NCBI GenBank assembly: GCA_019614645.1
Contig: JABWDB010000009.1
Span: 7,235,501-7,299,500 of the forward strand
DNA from: Stratiolaelaps scimitus
Lineage: Eukaryota; Arthropoda; Arachnida; Mesostigmata; Laelapidae
DNA: 64,000 bases
Direction: 5' to 3'
Of this stretch, positions 49,548-61,334 are shown one piece after another. A program made the translations under genes and the position numbers. Positions within the stretch are counted from its first letter, which is position 1. Every line of letters begins with the position of its first letter. Under the pieces are notes generated by a model, which saw only the letters and a program-made list of their open reading frames with translations, was not told the origin of the DNA and did not search any database.

Positions 49548-52480
49548 GGCAGTATGACTTTTCACAGGAATGTCAAGCGATAGCATCGATCGCGACACCG
49601 ATGCCAACTCAATGGCCACACGTACATCACTCTCCTTTGGCCAATATACGGCTCAAACACGTTGTCCCCCAATCGACCTGAGTTGTCGACACTATCAAGC
49701 CTGTCATAGACAATTGGCAGTGGTTCCTATCTAGAGTCAGCAACCGACCGAAACTATTACACAGTTGACAGCCAACTTGCAGATGAATTCTGCATCTCTA
49801 TCAGTACCACCATAAGACCATATAGCGTATTTCGACTGACTTCAGCTACCTGCGAGCAGTTCAATAGATGACTCTAGGTTTTGCTCGAAAATCAAAATTC
49901 AGCCATGCGGGACAACAATCGGAACGTTGGCACCGTTTGGGGTTGATTGAGATTATACAATGGCGAATAAGAGAACTAATTAGAGTAGGGCTCCAGCCTT
50001 TCCAGTCACGAGGGCGTGTCTGGAAGAAACGTGTTTTTTTGTCGTGTAATTCACACTATGCCACCCATATGATTATCAATAAGCCGTTGTCTATAACCGA
50101 GCAGGGTAGAGATTGTGGTAAATGTGCCTGGCTCAGTCGTAAAACGCCTCTCAATTATTCGAAAAAACAAAAGGCACAAAACTATTATATAGACACAGCT
50201 CATGCCGAAAAGTATGCTTTGTTTCAAATCAATTGCCAGAACATAATTGGGACGCACATGTACGAGCGTTTCCAGAGTTTCAAGGGGCTGTGTCATTGTG
50301 GCAGGTGTGCGCCTAGCGGCTATATTGTAAAGAGCCAGGGTAGTAGCTCTCTTCATTGAACTCCTAACCGAACGCGTGCAGGCAGACTTCCACAAAAGCA
50401 TTCTCGTCGAACGCGTTCACCTTTGTATCGCCAGCGGTCGTTCTTTACATTGCATTCAGTGCTGGCAGGTCGAGTTCCTCTTGAAGCAGACATCTTCCTC
50501 TACATGTGAACCTCCCCCCCCCACTTGTTCTCATATGAATCTAGCCTCCGTAATTTGCCATTGCGAGGCTGATTAGATCCCTCTCGAAGGCTTGGCCACT
50601 TTCCATTGCGTTCAAACGTTTCCACGATATATTTTCCTTTACCTGCCGTAACAGGACGGACCGGGACGGAGACGAATGACACCGTTCAGACAGACGCTAC
50701 GCCTATTGGTCTACTAGAACAGGGAACACGCGAGTGTATCGTGTGCAGGGCAATCATATACAATTGATCTTTTACTATTAAACGAGCAAAGCAAGCCGTG
50801 GATATCGGGCTATTTTGTTCGAGACGGGTGTGCAAATCATTGTTAAGTGGCAGGAACTACCCATTTAGCAGGAAAGACGAAGGAAAAAAACACGTGATGA
50901 TCATGTTCATATTGCCGAGCAATGGTTGAAAACAGGAACGCTGCGGTGTTACCGGTGTACACAAATCGAATTCCCTTGTTTATTAATAACGGCATATCTA
51001 CGAGCAGGCCGCGCGCGCGCACGATTCGTCGGGTTCCACTGGCGTAGTAATCTAACTCCCTCACGTTTCAAGTGCGGCCAGCGAATCCGTTGAACGGCTC
51101 CATACCACCGGCTCGGTAAACGGCCTCTATTCGATCACCACTTGAACTTGGAGGCGAGTGACGAGAAAACGCGGGCGAACAGACTAATCAGAATACGGTT
51201 GTAGCGTGGAGCATTTGAAAACAACTGCAGGCAAGATACGTCTGTATGAGAAATCATATCAGCTTGGATTTCGCTAGTTCCTCCTTTAGCAGTTTCAAGA
51301 TTCATACACGGGTCATATTCGACTGGCATTCATTATCCTAGCACGCCGTTGTCCGTCCTGATCTATGATATTCCCCTTTTCGAAGAGATATGTCGGTTGC
51401 CGGCATGGTCGAACGCCGAATAGCCTTTACCGACTCACCAATAGTCCATCTTTGGCCATCGTTGACACAGGAATTGGACTCTTCATCCGAGTGAAATGCT
51501 GCTGCTGCTGCAAGCACAATTGCTCATGGCTCTCAACAAGCGATTGGTGAGGGACTCGAAAAAAGGGCCGGTGCTTCATGCAGCTAAATAAACGAGTTCA
51601 ATGTATTACCTAGAGCAAAAACCTGCCGCAAATCTGCGTTAAACATTGAGAGACATTTGGAGAGCTGAAAACATAACCTTGTTCATTCTTAAAGATCATA
51701 ACGATATAATGAGAGATAGGTTGGCTCATTGACATGAAGTCAATTCTGACACCCTCTGCGGCTGAGATTTCCGCAAGCGAATGCTGTGGATATCAGGCTG
51801 CCAGAGTATCACCATCATTTTTGTGTGTGAACACCTCCTATCTAATCAATCGCCATCGGCATAACTAAACATGTCCAGCAAATAATTCACCGGCGACTAT
51901 GAACCTACCAGCTACACGCACAGCATACGGTCTGTTTGAAACACGCCTATAGAGATAGTCATGGAAACAAGAATAATTCTCGCTGATCGGTTTCTCCTGA
52001 CAAGCGCATCATGGGTTCTCCACGAGACAGAGAGAGGAAGACCGCTGGTCAAACCGCTGTCAATTTAGTCGGGTCCTTCTGTTCAACAAGGCAATTCAGA
52101 GAAGGACGCACCGTTTTTCTCATATTATTCATTAGGACTTCTCGTCAATATAGAAATTTGCCGGACGCGGCTGTACATTACATACATGACTGCCGTCAAT
52201 TTGTGGTCAATTGAATTAATAGTCGCGCTCATATGTACTCTGTGTAAACATAAGTTTTTTTTTAAATCTTCGTGTACATGCAAGAGTTGGTATCTCGTTA
52301 ACTAGTCGTCTCATTAAATCGTTTTTATCGCACGTCATCTTCGATTCAATCGACAATCAACTAGCTTGTTTTCTTCATCAAATATTCTCTCTTCGAACAG
52401 CAAATATGAATACATACCTCATCTATTGTCCAGAATTCGGGCTCCGTACTCGGAAACGGCGACGGCAGATCGCAGTCCAT
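41023..52480 (-). CDS. SAMD8: SAMD8/SMSr-type ceramide phosphoethanolamine synthase
   Basis: Seven minus-strand exons, 52480-52418, 46996-46782, 46358-46128, 43624-43328, 42803-42689, 42414-42029 and 41374-41023, join at GT-AG sites with consistent phase to give about 552 residues. Residues ~16-80 are a SAM domain ([38 protein letters not shown]). An acidic linker follows, then about six membrane segments from ~175. [29 protein letters not shown] and [13 protein letters not shown] are typical of SAMD8. The catalytic triad fits His327, His370 and Asp374, with the same spacing as His285/His328/Asp332 of human SMS1. The enzyme sits in the ER, transfers phosphoethanolamine to ceramide and helps limit ceramide. 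The SAM domain and motif wording separate it from SGMS1/2. The last exon adds about 117 Gly/Ala/Thr/Arg-rich residues ending RRKRK, not seen in the human protein. Intron 1 is 5.4 kb. ATG 52480 has A at -3 and G at +4. Confidence 0.93.
41411..41440. repeat. (TA)n microsatellite in SAMD8 intron 6
   Basis: About 15 TA units, only 36 bp beyond the last-exon acceptor side. Confidence 0.9.
41700..41785 (+). repeat. tRNA-like sequence, probable pseudogene or SINE head
   Basis: GTGGGGCTGATTCAGG resembles an A box. GGACTCATAACC resembles an anticodon loop with CAT. GGTTCGAGCTCC is a B box, 40 nt further on. A 5-bp GGCTG/CAGCC pairing could be an acceptor remnant, but the D arm and T stem do not fold properly. 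It lies in SAMD8 intron 6, antisense to the gene. Confidence 0.35.
41964..41998. repeat. (TA)n microsatellite in SAMD8 intron 6
   Basis: About 17 TA units, close to the exon 6 donor at 42028. Confidence 0.95.
42571..42609 (-). repeat. SINE family copy, 3' tail only, in SAMD8 intron 5
   Basis: On the minus strand GCAGTACCGTCGACCTT, then TCAATGCTGGCTG, a spacer and GAGCC. The order is the same as in the tails at 8.4, 8.9 and 30.5 kb. Confidence 0.65.
43625..46127. other. SAMD8 intron 3
   Basis: A 2.5-kb intron. It contains CA/GT simple repeats near 43997 and 44070, and a long minus-strand open frame listed separately. Two plus-strand frames (44120-44407, 44422-44709) also have no recognised domain. 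Confidence 0.7.
44492..45202 (-). CDS. Unrecognised 236-residue open frame inside SAMD8 intron 3
   Basis: An uninterrupted frame on the same strand as SAMD8. I do not recognise it. The N-terminal third is basic and Arg-rich ([15 protein letters not shown]), followed by a more mixed region with [14 protein letters not shown] and [16 protein letters not shown]. It is not low-complexity. No splice sites clearly join it to SAMD8 exons. A rough estimate puts chance occurrence of a frame this long in a window this size at below one in ten. It could be a nested gene, an unannotated exon, an eroded retrogene or chance. Confidence 0.25.
   Translation of the reverse strand: MNLLDEIQTQPSRQLYHLLRKCSEEMATEAGSHGSSCAAQSSVEGRRPRKASRLKLLRQRVLSLIKRTLARPTRTACRGEARSPVELCHVDYCGSIHVFSVDSACYVEISSWQSLSDFPEERHRTPHRYLSDYDLQSFLALLLVSNRIGDRYVVVFSKLLFECSVKAKIRRSTDLGQSLANRTAGEGQDWGRNPPNREYLAEYDCARQETSFFQRISHLCVSSDEYHTNRSRYWLL
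46410..46440. repeat. (TA)n microsatellite in SAMD8 intron 2
   Basis: About 15 TA units, about 50 bp from the exon 3 acceptor. Confidence 0.95.
47664..47734. repeat. Long imperfect hairpin in SAMD8 intron 1
   Basis: The core arms 47679-47693 and 47704-47718 pair over 15 bp with one mismatch around a 10-nt loop. Pairing extends outward with a few mismatches (AACTATA-type ends) to about 30 bp in total. The size and loop resemble a microRNA precursor, though a foldback element is also possible. Confidence 0.7.
49516..49544. repeat. (TA)n microsatellite in SAMD8 intron 1
   Basis: About 14 TA units. Confidence 0.9.
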
Positions 52481-54734
52481 AATTTCGCGCGCAGTCGATC
52501 TGGTCTCGTGCCGGGGAAAACACCTGCTGCTGCTGCTGCTATAGCCCGTCGATGACGACGGCTGGCACTACGAGACAGCCACGATTCGTGTGGCTCGTGC
52601 TCTGATTCTTCTGCCACGCCACTGCTGTTTGCTCCGCCTTCTATTTAGTCCACTGCCACGGTCAGATCGGGGACATATCATCAAAAGTCTGCGCGAGCCC
52701 CTCCGCGGTTCCGTTCACCACAAAATAGCCGGGATAAAACCACACGAAGGTCTATATACACAGAGACACACGGCCACAGAGGTTTCCGGTCGAGTAGACG
52801 AGCTGTCACTTAAGCCACCACCGCCAGCGGGATCGGAACCAATGAGAGAAAATACCTACAGCTCCTACAAGAAGCAGTTCCAGCTATTCAATTCAGCTAT
52901 TCAATACTGCAGTCGTTCATTTCGCCGTAGATCGACGGTGACAGCTAATTTTCCGTTTTATTCTTCCACCTGATTTGTCTTTCATTACGTAACACTGTCA
53001 GGACATTGAAACGCCGGCCCGGTGCAGGCCCACCCGGAGGGTATCGGCCTCTTCAAGCACGACCAATGGAACAAGTAGTTCCTTCACCGCCACCGCCGTC
53101 TCCTGTACCGCCACCCCCGACACTACCATTCAGAGCACCCCCTCACTTAGCGCTGTTACCTATTGGGGCACTCCAACGAGGACAGCGATGACGACCCCAC
53201 ACGACCACCGCCACCAGTAGCAGCGACCACTGTTGATTAGCCGACTGCTGCTCTTGCTCTTGGTGGGGCATTCGAACGTCAACATTCTCGCTCGACTTAC
53301 CCGTGTGCCGTTGCCGCCGCCCAACCTCTTTCCTTCGACCGATGTCGTCGTCGCGTTCTCTTACTGGAAGCCGAAACAAGCCGCCGTCTTAGCTCCCAAT
53401 GTAACCGTAACCTATCAGCTGCTGGAGCAGCATCCCCGCGTAACCTATTGCTGCCGGTACGGCAATGCCCGAGCAGCAGCAGCAGTCAGCTGAAATCACC
53501 AGCAGTGACTTTGTTGCCAGCAGAAAGGGACCAGAGGGGGAGGGGGTACTAAGATTGTGGCAGACGCCCGTCTGCTCAGCAGCCAGCCGTCCCATCTCGC
53601 CTGGCAAAGTTTGTTGATAATCGCGATCAGTTGTTTGTAAACCCAGCAGAAGGCTCAGTCAAGAAGGCGTTGTTTTGGTCTGAGCTCATTGATCTACACG
53701 CCGATTTTGGCCCATGGCAGGCTATATCCGGGCCGGTGGGTCCTGTAAAGTCCTTGTGGCGTAATGAATGGGATAAGGGTCACATGTGTTTTCGTGCGCG
53801 CAATGTCGGCGTTTAGCGACACATTCACTCCCACCCCCTCCTTACTGTCTGTCGGAAACCTTCTCCATACATCGTCTGCTCGTGTTGTTGTTTTTAAGAG
53901 TGCTGTCCATCGTGTGTTGTTGTTGTTGTTATTGTCGGTGTTGCCGTTGCGGCTGCTTTTTTCCACAGAGAGGTGAGAGCGCAGTGTGTCGGCAATCAGC
54001 AGTTTGATCGGTAGACGTCGGTAAGTCGCTGGCTCCGTGCAGATTCGTCGCAGACTTTTCATCGAGGCGCACGAACGCCGAGAGGTAGAATTCTGAGGAG
54101 GGACGGATATAGTGACTTTATCTCTTGGCTTGGCCAATCTCGCGCCAGCTAGCGAGTGTCGAGCGCTGTGTTATTAGTTTGGTGGTGGTGGTGGCCAACA
54201 AAAAAGTCGTCTACACATCTCTCAAGACCGAACATCATCCCATTATCATCTTATTATCTGTCTCGCGGTTGCTTTTACCGCAAACACTATTGTTCGTCTA
54301 TACGTTCGCCACGTTTTCATCGTGGAGTTTGAGAGAGAGAGAGCGAGTGAGTGAGACTGCAATACATAGTTCCCTACTGTAGAACAGCACAACAGAGTAA
54401 TAATAGCCATAGGCAGCAGGCGGCACCAAATACAAAAAAGTGCGGGTGCTCTTGCGACAGTGAAGCGTTCGTCTGACTATTAAGTGTTCTCACCAATTTT
54501 TATTGTGCGACTATTTTGCTGCAGCTTCGCTGATCGTCACCGTCGGTTGGGTGCGTAACCAAAGCTCCAAAGCGGTGGTTTTTTCACTAATTTACAGTCT
54601 AATTTATTGCTGTTGTTCTAATTGTTGTTGTTATTGTGTTGGGTTTTCCGCAGGCTAAAGTAACCGCTGTCGTTCCCATTCAACGGGCTACGTTCTGTGT
54701 TCTGTTGACTGAACTACGTTGCGCCGTCTGTGTA
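52481..54734. other. Divergent intergenic between SAMD8 and Rictor
   Basis: It contains the SAMD8 5' leader and both promoters. The sequence is rich in CAG/CTG and CCG patches (near 52526, 53085-53130 and 53470). Open frames on both strands look like by-products of these repeats. Nothing else is recognised. Confidence 0.5.
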
Positions 54735-54764
54735 ATGATCTCGGAAAAGGGGGCGAATGAACAT
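54735..54764 (+). promoter_or_regulatory. Candidate upstream ATG in Rictor 5' UTR exon
   Basis: ATG 54735 opens ten codons (MISEKGANEH) and runs into a consensus donor GTAAGT at 54765. Splicing to the acceptor CTGCAG at 55134 would add DDAET and a stop inside the Rictor start region, making a 15-codon upstream frame that overlaps the main ATG. Such frames can lower translation. The splice itself is inferred. Confidence 0.4.
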
Positions 54765-55135
54765 GTAAGTGTATAGCTGTATTACACTGGGGTGGTCGCG
54801 GCGCGTGGGGACCGGCGATCAGTGGTGACACTGAGAGAAGAGACGGCTCTCCCACCTTGACCGCGGCCCGATAACGCAGGATACGGAGGCGTCTGTAGCG
54901 CAAGCAGCAGCCGCACGACCAGAGGAATATTCCACTGTCGGCTGCTGCTGCTGCCACTGAACAGCTGAGAGTAGCTGAGACCTGAGGCAAACAGGAGCAC
55001 ACGATGAACGGAGCTGCTGTGGCAGCCTGAATGAGTTTTGAACCGGCGGCGAAAGTGGCGGCGGTGGCGGCGGGGACAGACCATAAATAACAAATTGTCG
55101 CTTCGACAGTGTTAAGCCGACTACGCGTCTGCAGG

Positions 55136-58100
55136 ATGATGCCGAAACCTAACACCAGCCGAACGAGGGCGCTCCACCGCACCCAGCGAAAAGAACCTGA
55201 GGAGGTGAAGATCGACCTGGACGCTCCACTCGACTCGAACCTAAATGAGATCCTCCGCAACCTGGTGCAGTCGGGACCTGCTGCCCGAAGCTATCTGCAG
55301 CCACTTGTAAAGCTGGCACCCTCGATTGTTCTCAGCCATCATCGTGACGATGGCAAGATGGGCATGTGGAATCTGCTGAAGATCTTTTGTTGTGTGAGGT
55401 TGGTTCTTGTCGACGAGGAGACCGAGGTGAAGGCCGAGGCCCTGCGAGTTCTTCGTCATCTGACCGCGTCTGAATCGACTTTTGAAGTTATGTGTCGCGC
55501 GCTTATTCCTTCGCTCGTCGTCAAATCCTTGGACATCGTCTTGGACAACAAGGTTGAGCGGCTCCAGGCTCTTCGATTGATGCGTCGCTGCTCGACCGTG
55601 GCTCCGCTCAAGTTTCCCTTGGAGTTTGCTTATTGCATTCTCGCTGTTGCTAATGACGGCGCGACCGAGAGGGATAACTTCGCCAAGGCGTGCGTGGCAA
55701 CGGCGGGCGAACTGTGTATCTCAAATCCTCGTCTTTGGCTCTCCGCAGGAACGTTCATGACATTGGTACGGTCGGTTCTGAGCTCGAACGTCAGTGAGCC
55801 CCGTGCAGCTGAATCGCTCGTCTCAACGTTGATGTACTTTGTAAACAGCCCGAAGACGCGTCACATGATGAACGCTGACCTCGGTCTCGAGTACCTAATC
55901 TCACCCTTCACCGATCGAAATTTCGAGGTCCACCCAGACGACCAGATGTTCCATCAGGAGCGTGAAATGAAGGCTCGCATCGCTATCTGTTCGATATTGC
56001 GTTCGTGGCCCGGCCTTATCTATCTGTGCAGTGAGCAAAGCGGGCTAACAAAGCTTATCGAACTTCTCCGAGTGCCTGACACGGAGACGCAACGATCCGT
56101 TATGGATCTATTCTTCGATCTATTCTGCCTCCAGACCCCTGAATGGACGACAGACTTTCGGATAGCTCTGTTGGCAGCAGATGACAAGACTGGCCTCCAG
56201 CGAGGCTGGCTCCTCTATGAGGGTTTCGTAGCGGCTGAGGGTGCCGACCTGATGCCACCCATCTCTCGAAGTGTAAATTTGTCTTCCTGCTACCTGGCGC
56301 TGCTTCTTCAGGCGATGGTAATGCACGGCCTTCTCGATGCGGTAGCCGAAGCGACCGTGGCCGACGAGGAGCAGATATCCATCCACGCGACGGTTCTGCT
56401 GGCAGAGCTATTGCACATGTGCAGTCGCCTGTTCCCGCACGACGCTAGCCACATGTGCCACCTATTGCCCGGCCTCATCGACGCAACCATGTCACCGGAT
56501 ATGAATATCCGCCTCAAAGCCACCTCCGTTATAAATCGATTGGCCTATATCGAAAAGTTCAAGTGTATGACGATCGGCGTCCCGACATCGTTGAACCTCG
56601 ATCAGCAATTTCTCTTCTGTCAGCAGGCGAAAAATGAACGCAGCTCAGCTGAGAGCCGCTCTGCTTCGCTGCAGTCGACGAAGGGTGGTGATACGCTCAA
56701 GCGGAAGAAGGCCCACCGAAAGACCAACACGCAGAATGCAAGTCTTGACAATCTATTTCACAAGTCTGGCGTCTTCGGTGCGGAATTTGAATGGGATGTC
56801 GTCAAGTGCTTACTTAAACAGCCGGAATTCGAGGAGGACCCACAGGCGGTGCGCTTTCTGGAGAAGCTCATTGCGTTCTATATGCCATCGAATCGAAAGT
56901 TTTCGGCGATCGAAACCGAGCGCGAGCAGGCTCGAAATATGTGCTCCGCGTTGCTTGTGCTGGCCGACTTTTTCCTCGAGAAACTGCCTGACAACCAGCT
57001 GCTGGACGATCTCGTCACCGACGTCTGTAACTGTCTGAAACAGATCCAGGGGGAGAATATACCGCCGAATTCGGTGTTATCACCGGCGAAAGCGTCATCC
57101 ACACTGAGTCAGGCGTACTTTCTACTCATCGGCCGGCTAACTGGAAGCGTTCAGGGTCTGTACATATTAAAGAAGGCCGCTATTTTTGAGCAACTGACGA
57201 AGCTGTTGGTTACTAGCCCGAGTGCGGCATCGACGAGCTACAATGATGTTTATATTAAGCTGGCGCTGTCTCCACTGAACTACACGACGTCGGGACCAAG
57301 TCGGGAGCTTTTCAAGCATGTGATAACGTCGAACAGCAGCGAGTCGGCACGAATCTACTGTGTCAACTTGCTGAAGATGCTCATTCGGTTCCGGCTGACC
57401 GATATGTCACGTTGGGTTATCGAGCTACTGGTCGAATGTCTCGTCGACGACTGCGTCGCAGTGAAGGCTACAGCGTACGATGTGCTTAACGAGGCCTGTG
57501 ATGTGGTGGATAATCTCGACGCATTGATCGCTCTTAACCCAACGCTCAAGACGGAGAGCGAAGATCAGGCCTGGATGTTGCAGGTGAGTCTTTTGAATTC
57601 ATTTTTCTCACACGCAATTGGGGTGTAAGTCTATATCGCGATTTGATGATTTCTCGAATTCTCTCTATACTGTTTGTTACAAAATCTGTTCCCTATGTCA
57701 CTTTCGGCCAATCACATAAATCGTAAATAACAACTCCTAACAGGTTGACACTTATGATGGCGTATTATGCGACTTGATGAATTTCAGCTGCGGTATTTCT
57801 CGCGTACCAAAGGGCTTGCGTTGTTGGACCAGAAGGGCATGATCGAACATGAGATAAATCGGTGGCGGTCGACAGGAGCACTCAAATATGTAAAGTGGGT
57901 CGAATACTCAATTAATCAGAGTGTCAGCCGACATCGACGAGGCGCAGACGGCAAATACGGCCGTCGGCACAGCAGTGAACATAAACTTCATCGGTTGCGT
58001 CAGGCATTTTGTCCTCCGCACCTGTTGGGACAGCTCGCATCGCATGCGCCGGGCATCGATATCATTAGGGATCGAGACCTCATCGAACCGCTGTGTGAGA

Positions 58101-60756
58101 CGATCCGCAAGGGTAACATGGATACACCGACGTTGGTCTTTTACATGAAGGCAGCTCTTTGGGGTGTGGGCCATCTATGCAAGACGCCAGCAGGACTCAA
58201 GCTTGTTCAGGAGCAGAACATTCTTCATAAGGTGGTAGAGTTGGCAAAGACGTCTAATGTGCTGAGTCTGCGTGGTACGGCGTTCTACTGCCTGTGTCTC
58301 GCATCGGTAACGGGCGAAGGCTGTGATATACTCTCGGCAATGGGGTGGGAGGGCGTACGACAAAGCGTAGCTGGAAATGAGCTGTACGCAACCAGGCGAT
58401 CGGAGTCCGTCGATTCACAATGGAGTCTCGACTCTTCGTGGACCTCGGTCCACGAATTTAGGGATCGCGCCAGCAGCACCCGCGACTCAATTAGCTTCGA
58501 CGACATTTCGTTGGCGAACACGGAAAACATGCTTAGTATAGCTAGTGCTGCTAATCCCCCATCGACCTGGACGTTCACCGATATGCGGAAGATGATGCAC
58601 TGCTACACTAGTCAGGCTGACGCCTCTGGCTACGGGACGCTGAAACTTCTGAGGCCGAAGCGACGTTACCAATCCAGCGGAGATGCTCGTAAGTTCTCGT
58701 AGGCAGTTTGTCCACTACAGAGTATATAGTAATGTTACCAATATATTGTTGAATTCGTTTCGAACGGCGACACGATAGCCTCATTCGAGATTCTTTTATA
58801 ATAAATACGGCGTCAGGACGGCCAGAAGTCCTACTCGGGTAGCCAATGAAAGAAAATGTTCTGTCTGTTGCATGCACCTACTTCTGTCACGAACTTGACC
58901 ACTGTCAGTAGTGCGCTAGATAGTAATTCTGCGTTTAATGTTCATGAATGTTTCGTTCTGCCAGCGCCCCCTACACCCGACTTGCTTATCCCGTCGAAAG
59001 ACGATGCTTCCTGTATACCATCTGTGCTCGTCGGCCTCGTGCTCCCTCGACATATAAATAGCATTTTCAATCGGGACTTTCTCGCCATTGAAAAAGCGCT
59101 ACCTCCGTCAACGTCCGATCTGCCAAGAGAATCATTTGGAACAGTACACAAGCGGGAGACTTGTCTTCGCTGCGGTGATTCCTCATGGGAAGAAGACGGG
59201 ATCGCAAGTACCACGAGGGCGGCGTCAAGCGAAGCTGTCCCGGAGCGTAGTAGTAACGCGAGCACAGAATCAAAGGAGACCCCTACAAGCCCTCTTAAGG
59301 TCACAACTCAGGACCGAGAGCAGGCCCGCAATGATTTGCTCAGGTTCGTTGCGTTAAGTCGAGTTCGTATCTAAGAAACCATACTGATGAAAAACGTTAT
59401 TCGGCTGAGAGGTGTTTGTCTATGGCAATTGTCAACACTAAGCATGATGCACAATGGCGAACTTAAATATCAATCAATACCTTCGTGTTTCACTAGATGC
59501 AAAATGCATAATTATGTTTAGTACGATTGGTGGTACGTAGCGCCGAAATGAGTTTTCGAAGGTTTTGTTGTTATTAGGTATCGGTCTGTGTGACTGACTC
59601 CCTGATAATGATTTTCAAGAAATTTCCTTCCTCCAAAATTTTTTGCAATTTTGTGTAGACACATTCTAATCACTGAAGTTGTTGTTCTTCGTTTCTTCGC
59701 AGATATGTGATCAATTTAGCGGCCGTCTATCCAAATAGTAACAAGGCCGTTGAGCAGTTGCTATTGTCAATGAAACAGAAACAGCCTTGGGTGTTCAGTG
59801 ATCTATGCCTCTTCTCCGATTGCTGCCACCTCATGCGAATCTTTCAGCTGCGTCAACCGTTCCGTAAGTTCCTTCAAGAGCTCTTCATGGACGTCAACTT
59901 TGGTGAGTTTCGAAGCCGTGCAGAGGCCATTGTGAAGAAGGCGACAGCTTTCTCTGTGAACGCTATTAGGGAGACGATATGCGAAGATGACGAGGAGGTA
60001 TGCCGCACGGAGCAAAAAGACCTTCAACGGGAACAGCGCCGAGCAGATGCAAATAACGGGACCACGTCGGTGAAATCGAACAAAGAACAAGGCTGCTCTT
60101 ATACAAATAGCGGCAGGAATCGCACGAATGCTGATTATGATGGAGGAGGAGGTGGCGGCGGCGATGAGAGATCGCCGACACCTGCCTCAGCTCACAACGT
60201 TAACAACGACACTAATCAAAAGGGCCATACTCTTAATAATGGCCAGAGAGAGGAAACCGACCAAAATCGTGTGACGGTCCCTCAGCAAGTCGAAGTCACC
60301 ACAGAGCAGAACTTACCGCGTCCCCGAGACCCGAACCCTGTCGGCCGTGGTCATTGCCATTCATCAGGAGCTGCCGATGCCAACAAGCTCGATAATGGCA
60401 ACAACGGCGGGGCGGGAGACATCGGAACTAAGTTGAACCATGAGGATGGCAGCGCGGCGAAGGGATCACCGAACTTGCAAACGGCTTCAGCAACGTCGGC
60501 ACCACCACGTGTAGCAATCGCTGATACAGAGACTGCTAAGAACCTGTTAAATTCGTTGGAGGAGTTGAGTTCGAAGGAGACCACTCCGCAAGCGAACAGT
60601 AGCCTAGGCTCCAGTACGGCACCAGATGACAAGGATCAAAACGGTGATATTAAGGAGTTCTCGGTGAATCGACGAAGAAGACGCCGTCGAAAGAGTGGCC
60701 CCTCGAATAACAGCAATATCGAAACGAATGAAATAAAACAAAATAGAAATGACTGA
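55136..60756 (+). CDS. RICTOR: Rictor, scaffold subunit of mTORC2
   Basis: Proposed exons are 55136-57583, 57788-58688, 58920-59343 and 59703-60756, about 1608 residues. Exon 1 alone codes 816 residues of helical repeats, matching the Rictor N-terminal and middle regions (VERLQALRLMRRC, SPKTRHMMNADLGLEYLISPF, SWPGLIYLC, LLYEGFVAAE, ATVLLAELLHM). Exon 2 adds LRYFSRTKG, LGQLASH, KAALWGVGHL and LSLRGTAFYCL. ASGYGTLKLL corresponds to the conserved FGYATLKRL block. Exon 3 has VGLVLPRHINSIF (conserved LPVDINDIF) and CLRCG. Exon 4 has RYVINLAAVYP and the end block QPFRKFLQELFMDV. Rictor holds mTORC2 together for Akt/SGK/PKC phosphorylation. The linker is shorter than in vertebrates, and a disordered Asn/Gly-rich tail with seven consecutive Arg is added after the usual C terminus. 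The exon 2/3 join uses a weak acceptor (GCGCTAG) chosen for phase. The start is one of two adjacent ATGs (55136, 55139). Confidence 0.93.
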
Positions 60757-60979
60757 GTAGAGGACCTGAGGAAAGACGAGAGGGTAATGTTGATGAGAGA
60801 AATATTGTGAACTATTGTGGCTGTCACTAGGTGTAGAATGAACATTGATATTTTTCTAAGGGAATCCGCTTCGAAACCTGTGAATAGAATATTTGCCGAA
60901 TCGTTGTGAGTGTCTCTATGTTTCAACGTTGGGTGTCCTACAATACTAGACGACAAGTGGGCCGAAGCGCCTACAAGTA

Positions 60980-61031
60980 CATATATATATATATATATAT
61001 ATGAATATATTCTATATATATATATATATAT
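60980..61031. repeat. Interrupted (TA)n microsatellite
   Basis: Two TA runs separated by a short GAATATATTC palindrome. Confidence 0.9.
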
Positions 61032-61292
61032 TCTCTTCTACGGCTTACGCATTGAGTGTCCGGGCGCAGAAATGCTGGACGCGGATGTTAATGTAAAATT
61101 ACCTGGCCGGAAACCAGTTCCACTGACAAAGAAAAACGATAACGAGTACAACAACAAAGCTAGCCAGGTGTGTTGAAGTACTACTGAATGAACTATCGTC
61201 ATTGACGTTTTCTACAAGTATCTGTCATTGTAGAATGTAAACCAATAGCACAATGTGACGGCTCACTCACTTGTTGTCTTTTAATGTCACGG

Positions 61293-61334
61293 TTGATTGA
61301 TTGATTGATTGCTTGGTTAGTTGGTTGGTTGGTT
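61293..61334. repeat. (GATT)n to (GGTT)n tetranucleotide repeat
   Basis: About four GATT units followed by GGTT-type units. Confidence 0.85.

Larger units (their letters stand above)
46997..52417. other. SAMD8 intron 1
   Basis: A 5.4-kb intron, the longest in the window. It holds a hairpin at 47664-47734, a TA tract at 49516-49544 and scattered short open frames. The longest is plus-strand 49868-50359 (163 residues, no domain recognised). No transposase, reverse transcriptase or RNA gene was seen. Confidence 0.7.

Noticed and set aside
52423..52617. 64-codon minus-strand frame overlapping SAMD8 exon 1
   Set aside because: It begins with GTG rather than ATG and is out of frame with the SAM-domain reading, which joins in phase to the next exon.
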